A stretch of 64,000 bases of DNA from Gammaproteobacteria bacterium. Lineage in GTDB: Bacteria; Pseudomonadota; Gammaproteobacteria; Pseudomonadales; Halieaceae. The stretch lies in assembly GCA_030427485.1 (NCBI GenBank), contig JAUICG010000003.1, positions 220,454-284,453 of the forward strand, read 5' to 3'. The notes beneath the pieces were generated by a model that ran no database searches, was not told the DNA's origin, and saw only the letters and a program-made list of their open reading frames with translations. Of the stretch, positions 59,393 to 64,000 are shown piece after piece (position 1 is the first letter of the stretch; every line of letters begins with the position of its first letter). A program made the position numbers and the translations under genes.

Positions 59393-60716
59393 CCTGTTCG
59401 ACGCCCCCGCGGCTGGGGGTGCCGTTGCCGCGAGTGGCTACCAGCCCCTGGCGGCGCGGTTGCGACCGCAGACGCTGGCCGATTATGCGGGCCAGGGCCA
59501 CCTGCTGGGCCCCGGTAAGCCGCTGCGCCAGGCCATCGACTCGCGCCAGCTGCACTCGATGATTTTCTGGGGCCCGCCGGGGGTCGGCAAGACAACACTG
59601 GCGAGAATTGCCGCAGGCCATGCCAATGCGCATTTTATCCAGCTCTCCGCCGTGTTGAGCGGGGTAAAGGAGATTCGCGAGGCGATCGCCCGGGCGCAAC
59701 GCTATAAAGCCGAGGCGCGCGATACCGTCCTGTTCGTTGACGAGGTCCACCGCTTCAACAAGTCCCAGCAGGATGCCTTCCTGCCCTACGTGGAAGACGG
59801 TACGGTGATTTTCATTGGCGCGACTACGGAAAACCCCTCCTTCGAGCTGAACAGTGCGCTGCTGTCGCGTGCGCGGGTCTATAAACTGCGCCAGTTGGAG
59901 GCGGGTGAACTGGAGGGGGTGCTGGTCCGCGGTATGGCCGCCCTGGAACGCGCAGTAGCCGTAGACGATGGATGCCTGGCCACGATCGCGGCCCACGCCG
60001 ATGGCGATGCGCGCAAGGCACTGAATTTTCTGGAACTCGCCGCGGACCTGGCCGACGCCGGCAGGATCACGGATGAAACCCTGCGGGAGGTATTGCAGGC
60101 TTCACTGCGCCGCTTCGATAAGGGGGGCGATCTCTTCTACGACCAGATCAGCGCCCTGCACAAGGCAGTACGTGGCAGCTCGCCGGACGCTGCGCTGTAC
60201 TGGTTCTGTCGCATGCTGGACGGGGGCTGCGACCCCCTGTATATCGCTCGCCGCGTGGTGCGCATGGCCAGCGAGGACATCGGCAATGCCGACCCGCGGG
60301 CCCTGACCCTGGCGCTGGAGGCCTGGCAGGTACAGGAGCGCCTGGGCAGCCCGGAGGGCGAACTGGCCATTGCCCAGGCGATTGTTTACCTGGCCTGCGC
60401 GGCCAAGAGCAATGCCGTGTACACCGCCTACAACGCGGCCAGGACGGACGTGGAACAGGCGGGTACCGAGGAAGTTCCGCTGCACCTGCGCAACGCGCCG
60501 ACAGCATTGATGAAGTCCATGGATCACGGCGCCGGGTACCGGTACGCACACGATGAGAGCGAGGGTTATGCAGCGGGTGAAAACTATTTCCCCGAGCGAT
60601 TGCGCGATCAGCGGTATTATTTCCCGGTAGATCGCGGGCTGGAACAGAAGATCCGGGAAAAACTCAAATACCTGCGGGAACGCGACAAAACAAGTACAAT
60701 ACGCCGCTACGATTGA
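59382..60716 (+). CDS. rarA: Replication-associated recombination protein A (RarA/MgsA)
   Basis: A 444-residue AAA+ ATPase of the RarA/WRNIP1 family that acts at stalled forks with SSB. The clamp-loader-like ATPase has [15 protein letters not shown] (Walker A), [20 protein letters not shown] (Walker B), and [19 protein letters not shown] (sensor 1), followed by a tetramerisation domain ending [11 protein letters not shown]. The start at ATG 59382 lies inside the lolA 3' end; the longer frame within lolA is not coding. Confidence 0.96.
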   Translation: MTNDLFDAPAAGGAVAASGYQPLAARLRPQTLADYAGQGHLLGPGKPLRQAIDSRQLHSMIFWGPPGVGKTTLARIAAGHANAHFIQLSAVLSGVKEIREAIARAQRYKAEARDTVLFVDEVHRFNKSQQDAFLPYVEDGTVIFIGATTENPSFELNSALLSRARVYKLRQLEAGELEGVLVRGMAALERAVAVDDGCLATIAAHADGDARKALNFLELAADLADAGRITDETLREVLQASLRRFDKGGDLFYDQISALHKAVRGSSPDAALYWFCRMLDGGCDPLYIARRVVRMASEDIGNADPRALTLALEAWQVQERLGSPEGELAIAQAIVYLACAAKSNAVYTAYNAARTDVEQAGTEEVPLHLRNAPTALMKSMDHGAGYRYAHDESEGYAAGENYFPERLRDQRYYFPVDRGLEQKIREKLKYLRERDKTSTIRRYD

Positions 60717-60729
60717 ACCGGTTCCGCGC

Positions 60730-61107
60730 ATGAAATACCTCTTGTTCATAGCCCTGGGCGGCGCCTCGGGCGCCGTAGCGCGCTATCTGCTGGCGACCTG
60801 GATGCACAGCTGGTGGGAGGGGCGTTTCCCGATCGGCACGCTGGCCGTGAATATGCTGGGCTCCTTCGCCATCGGTATCGTCTATGTACTGCTGGTGGAA
60901 AAGCAGTTTATTCACGCGAATTGGCAGGGCGTTTTAATGGTCGGTTTCCTGGGAGCCTTCACCACCTTTTCAACATTCTCCCTGGAGGCGATTACCTTGC
61001 TCGAAGCCGGCCATATCGCGCAGGCCGCCGGCTATATGATCGGCAGCGCCATCGTCTGCGTAGCGATGGCGGGACTGGCCATACAGGTGACCCGGACACT
61101 CGTGTAG
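60730..61107 (+). CDS. crcB: Fluoride channel protein CrcB/FluC
   Basis: A 125-residue dual-topology fluoride exporter with four membrane segments. GGASGAVARYLL, the sodium and fluoride segment PIGTLAVNMLGSFAIGI, and GFLGAFTTFSTFSLEA are diagnostic. There are only 13 bases to rarA, so no fluoride riboswitch can precede it in this transcript. It is expressed with serS. Confidence 0.95.
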   Translation: MKYLLFIALGGASGAVARYLLATWMHSWWEGRFPIGTLAVNMLGSFAIGIVYVLLVEKQFIHANWQGVLMVGFLGAFTTFSTFSLEAITLLEAGHIAQAAGYMIGSAIVCVAMAGLAIQVTRTLV

Positions 61108-61158
61108 ACGCGGGGCGGGGTCCCGTTTTCGTTGCTTACTGATACAGGAACTATCGGA

Positions 61159-62457
61159 ATGTTGGATATCAAGGCGGTCAGGCAGGATCCGCAACGCGTC
61201 GCTGAGGCGCTGAACGCACGTGGCTTTCAGTTTGATGTAGCCCATTTCTCGGCGCTGGATGCGCGACGGAAGCAGGCGGATATAGACAGTCAGAATTTGC
61301 TCGCCGAACGCAAAAGTGCGTCCCGGCAAATCGGAGTGCTGGTGGGGCAGGGCGTCAGCGTGGACGATGCCAAGGCGCAGGTGAACGCCCAGCTTTCGAA
61401 GATTGCCGGGCAGCTTGACGCGTTGACGGAAGAGGCCAGGCAGGCACAGGCCGAAATCGAGGAATTGCTGCTTGGCGTACCCAATGTGCCGCTGCCCGAA
61501 GTGCCGCCGGGCAGCAGTGAAGCCGACAACATGGAAGTATTGCGCTGGGGCGAGCCGAAGGCGTTTGATTTCCCCGTCAGGGACCACGTCGAGCTGGGCG
61601 AGGGCCTGCAGCTGCTGGACGGCGAAATGGCCGGTAAAATAACCGGCTCTCGCTTTACCGTGATGTACGGCAAGCTGGCCAGACTGCACCGTGCGCTCAC
61701 TCAGTTCATGCTGGATCTGCATGTGCAGGAACACGGCTACGAGGAAATCTATGTACCGTACATTGTCAACCGGGACTCGCTGGTCGGCACCGGCAACCTG
61801 CCCAAGTTCGAGGCGGACCTGTTTAAACTGCGAACCGACCCGGACCTGTACCTGATCCCAACTGCGGAGGTTCCCGTGACGAACCTCGCCAGGGATCGCA
61901 TTTTCGAGGACGGGGAAATGGGTGAGCACGGTGTCAGATATGCCTGCCATACTCCGTGTTTCCGCAGCGAGGCGGGTAGCTACGGGCGCGACACCCGGGG
62001 CATGATTCGCCAACACCAGTTCGAGAAGGTTGAACTGGTACAGTTCGTGCGGCCGCACCAGTCCCTGCAGGCGCTGGAGCAGTTGGCGGGCCATGCCGAG
62101 ACGGTACTGCAACGGCTGGATTTACCCTATCGCAAGGTGATGCTCTGTGCCGGCGATCTGGGCTTCTCCTCCCAGAAGACCTACGACCTGGAGGTGTGGC
62201 TGCCCGCGCAGAACACCTACCGGGAAATTTCCTCATGCAGCAGCTTTGGCGACTACCAGGCGCGCAGGATGCGGGCGCGTTGGCGCAACCCCGCCAGCGG
62301 GAAGCCCGAACTTCTGCACACACTCAACGGATCGGGCCTCGCCGTGGGCCGCACACTGGTGGCGGTGCTGGAAAACTGCCAGCGTGCGGACGGCAGTATC
62401 GCGGTTCCCGTCGCCCTGCAAGCCTATATGGGCGGCGTCAGCGAACTGGGGGGATAA
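61159..62457 (+). CDS. serS: Seryl-tRNA synthetase
   Basis: Charges tRNA-Ser and tRNA-Sec. The 432-residue class II synthetase has the N-terminal coiled-coil arm (about residues 30-100), motif 2 in [21 protein letters not shown] and motif 3 in [17 protein letters not shown], with [11 protein letters not shown] in between. ATG 61159 is preferred (AGGA upstream, family N-terminus [11 protein letters not shown]). It ends 4 bases before the apparent CTG start of cysG. Confidence 0.97.
   Translation: MLDIKAVRQDPQRVAEALNARGFQFDVAHFSALDARRKQADIDSQNLLAERKSASRQIGVLVGQGVSVDDAKAQVNAQLSKIAGQLDALTEEARQAQAEIEELLLGVPNVPLPEVPPGSSEADNMEVLRWGEPKAFDFPVRDHVELGEGLQLLDGEMAGKITGSRFTVMYGKLARLHRALTQFMLDLHVQEHGYEEIYVPYIVNRDSLVGTGNLPKFEADLFKLRTDPDLYLIPTAEVPVTNLARDRIFEDGEMGEHGVRYACHTPCFRSEAGSYGRDTRGMIRQHQFEKVELVQFVRPHQSLQALEQLAGHAETVLQRLDLPYRKVMLCAGDLGFSSQKTYDLEVWLPAQNTYREISSCSSFGDYQARRMRARWRNPASGKPELLHTLNGSGLAVGRTLVAVLENCQRADGSIAVPVALQAYMGGVSELGG
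62448..62454 (+). promoter_or_regulatory. Ribosome-binding site that supports a CTG start for cysG
   Basis: GGGGGGA at the very end of serS, seven bases ahead of CTG 62462. No ATG, GTG or TTG exists in the cysG frame between here and TTG 62483, so this site helps decide the start. Confidence 0.6.
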
Positions 62458-62461
62458 GCCA

Positions 62462-63850
62462 CTGGACTTCCTGCCTGTCTGTTTGCGCCTTGCCGGCACC
62501 CCTGTGCTGCTGGTCGGTGGCGGTGGGGTGGCGATGCGCAAAGCGAATCTGCTGCTGCGCGCAGGCGCCCGGCTGACTGTCGTGGCGCCCCGCGTGAGTG
62601 ATAAACTGCAGGCGCTGCTGGCAGCACATGACGGCGTCTGGCGGCAGGGACATTACCGTGCTACCGACCTTGCCGGCCAGCGTCTTGTCGTCGCGGCGAC
62701 ACCCGATACGGCGGTCAACGAGCAGGTGTATCGCGATGCGGTACGCCAGTCGATCCAGGTGAACGTTGTTGACGCGCCGCACTTGTGCACCTTCATTTTC
62801 CCCTCCATCGTCGATCGCGACCCCCTGTTGATCGCGATCAGCAGCAGCGGGCAAAGCCCGGTGCTGGCCAGAATCCTGCGGCGCCGGATCGAGGCGCTGG
62901 TGCCCTCTGCGTATGGGCGACTGGCGAGGTTTGCCGGGCGTTTTCGCCGCGAAGTGAAGAACGCCATAGCGCAGGAGGGACCGCGCCGTCTGTTCTGGGA
63001 GCAGGTGCTGGAAGGTACTATCGCGGAGCAGGTAATGGCAGGGCGTGAAGCGCAGGCGGAAGAACGGCTGCACGCCCAGCTGCTCGCTACCGAAGGCCTC
63101 TGCACCGGTGAGGTCTATCTCGTGGGCGCCGGCCCGGGCGACCCCGACCTGCTCACCTTCAAGGCCGCGAGATTCCTGCAGAGTGCGGATGTCGTCCTCT
63201 ATGACAGGCTGGTGTCCCCGGCGATTGTCGACATGGCCAGGCGCGATGCCGAACGTATCTATGTCGGAAAACGCCGCGCCGACCACAGCGTGCCGCAGAC
63301 CCAGATCAACCAACTGCTGGTGGAACTGGCGCAGCAGGGCAAACGTGTGGTGCGCCTGAAGGGAGGCGACCCGTTTGTGTTCGGGCGTGGCGGCGAGGAG
63401 ATCGATCTGCTGGCACAGCACCGCATTCCGTTTCAGGTTGTTCCGGGTATTACCGCGGCCAATGGCGCTGCCTGTTATGCAGGCATTCCGCTGACGCACC
63501 GCGACCATGCGCAATCCGTGCGCTTTGTGGCGGGTTATCTCAAGAACGACACCGTGGAACACGACTGGGCATCATTCCAGTCGACTACCGAAACACTGGT
63601 ATTCTACATGGGACTGCTGGGTCTGCCGGTTATATGCACCCAGTTGCAGGCACACGGTCGCTCACCCGACACCCCAGTGGCGCTGGTGGAGCGGGGCACG
63701 ACACTGGAGCAGAAAGTCCTGCTGGGAACGCTGGCCACGATGGTGGAGAAAGTTGCCGAGGCCCAGCCCGCGGCGCCCACCTTGATCATCGTCGGCGATG
63801 TGGTTCGCCTGCACCACAGCCTGTCCTGGTTTGGCCCGGACGCGGGCTAG
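62462..63850 (+). CDS. cysG: Siroheme synthase (uroporphyrinogen methyltransferase / dehydrogenase / ferrochelatase)
   Basis: Trifunctional enzyme making siroheme from uroporphyrinogen III. The N-terminal CysG(B) part (about 1-210) has [20 protein letters not shown] (NAD) and [19 protein letters not shown]; the C-terminal CysG(A) methyltransferase has [36 protein letters not shown] and [16 protein letters not shown]. At 462 residues from CTG 62462 it is collinear with E. coli CysG, whose N-terminus (MDHLP) matches the LDFLP here. CTG is therefore the likely start; TTG 62483 would cut seven conserved residues. Confidence 0.95.
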   Translation: MDFLPVCLRLAGTPVLLVGGGGVAMRKANLLLRAGARLTVVAPRVSDKLQALLAAHDGVWRQGHYRATDLAGQRLVVAATPDTAVNEQVYRDAVRQSIQVNVVDAPHLCTFIFPSIVDRDPLLIAISSSGQSPVLARILRRRIEALVPSAYGRLARFAGRFRREVKNAIAQEGPRRLFWEQVLEGTIAEQVMAGREAQAEERLHAQLLATEGLCTGEVYLVGAGPGDPDLLTFKAARFLQSADVVLYDRLVSPAIVDMARRDAERIYVGKRRADHSVPQTQINQLLVELAQQGKRVVRLKGGDPFVFGRGGEEIDLLAQHRIPFQVVPGITAANGAACYAGIPLTHRDHAQSVRFVAGYLKNDTVEHDWASFQSTTETLVFYMGLLGLPVICTQLQAHGRSPDTPVALVERGTTLEQKVLLGTLATMVEKVAEAQPAAPTLIIVGDVVRLHHSLSWFGPDAG

Positions 63851-63910
63851 TCGCCGTCAGGGGCTGTCTGTGCAGAGCCGCTGCGGCATCGCCGCGGAAC
63901 CGGCGACGCG

Positions 63911-64000
63911 CTACTGCACGCTGTTCTTTTCCTGGTTGAGCGCCAGACCCTGCTTGCTCAGGAGCAGGGCGTCGATGAGCACGTGTCCGGCTTCTTCGAG
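63911..64000 (-). CDS. 3' end of an unidentified leftward gene
   Basis: On the minus strand an open frame enters from the window edge and stops at TAG 63911-63913, giving the last 29 residues of a protein ending in KQGLALNQEKNSVQ. The sequence is helical and polar (LIDALLLSKQGLALNQ). I do not recognise the family from this tail. The 60 bases between it and cysG are GC-rich with dyads such as TCGCCG/CGGCGA (63851-63856 with 63901-63906), possibly a shared terminator. Confidence 0.5.
   Translation of the reverse strand, partial: LEEAGHVLIDALLLSKQGLALNQEKNSVQ

Noticed and set aside
60717..60729. Fluoride riboswitch for crcB
   Set aside because: The rarA-crcB gap is 13 bases, too small for the aptamer.

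Overview
The window looks like chromosomal core DNA of an aerobic marine-type gammaproteobacterium. Gene order around topA-lexA, mnmA-hflD-purB, clpS-clpA-infA-bpt-aat-trxB-ftsK-lolA-rarA-crcB-serS-cysG is that of Pseudomonas and its relatives. The accessory genes (luciferase-like monooxygenase, amidohydrolase-2 relative, PQQ dehydrogenase, ethylmalonyl-CoA genes) suggest the Cellvibrionales/Halieaceae side of the class. That placement is inference, not a phylogeny. The DNA is GC-rich throughout. I see no tRNA, rRNA, CRISPR array, phage or insertion sequence.

Layout. 1-3.6 kb: 3' part of topA, a small conserved unknown gene, lexA with two SOS boxes, and a small membrane protein. 3.7-14 kb: a lipoprotein quinohemoprotein alcohol dehydrogenase, a luciferase-like oxidoreductase, the moaCDE operon, a flavin reductase, a Nudix hydrolase, a Bcp/PrxQ peroxiredoxin, a metallo-beta-lactamase-fold hydrolase, and a small catabolic-looking group (degenerate amidohydrolase, GST, SnoaL-like protein, MarR regulator). 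14-22 kb: exonuclease III, yajC without secDF, D-cysteine desulfhydrase-like enzyme, Na+/alanine symporter, 5'-nucleotidase, cysB, thrH, pabB.

22.5-41.3 kb is the most distinctive region. It encodes a propionyl-CoA to succinyl-CoA operon (carboxyltransferase, unusual 938-residue biotin carboxylase/BCCP, epimerase, methylmalonyl-CoA mutase, MeaB, Rieske protein). Facing it is a very tight operon mcd-mch-ecm-meaB2-mcl1, with a CitE/Mcl2-like gene divergent from mcd. Together these make every specific step of the ethylmalonyl-CoA pathway after crotonyl-CoA carboxylase/reductase (Ccr): ethylmalonyl-CoA to methylsuccinyl-CoA, mesaconyl-CoA, beta-methylmalyl-CoA, then glyoxylate plus propionyl-CoA, with propionyl-CoA going on to succinyl-CoA and malyl-CoA hydrolysed to malate. 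Ccr itself is not in the window. The cluster also holds a palindromic repeat element, phased direct repeats ahead of the carboxylase operon, dyads in the mcd/mcl2 intergenic region, and a PhyH-type dioxygenase of unknown role.

41.4-64 kb: housekeeping. A PLD-like unknown protein, RoxA/YcfD hydroxylase, purB, hflD, mnmA, a NudJ-like hydrolase and rluE form a leftward run. Next are an acyltransferase-3/SGNH membrane protein and icd with its terminator. The N-degron machinery follows (clpS-clpA rightward; infA, bpt, aat and trxB leftward), then ftsK-lolA-rarA-crcB-serS-cysG rightward. cysG appears to start at a CTG codon behind a strong Shine-Dalgarno sequence. The window ends in the 3' end of an unidentified leftward gene.
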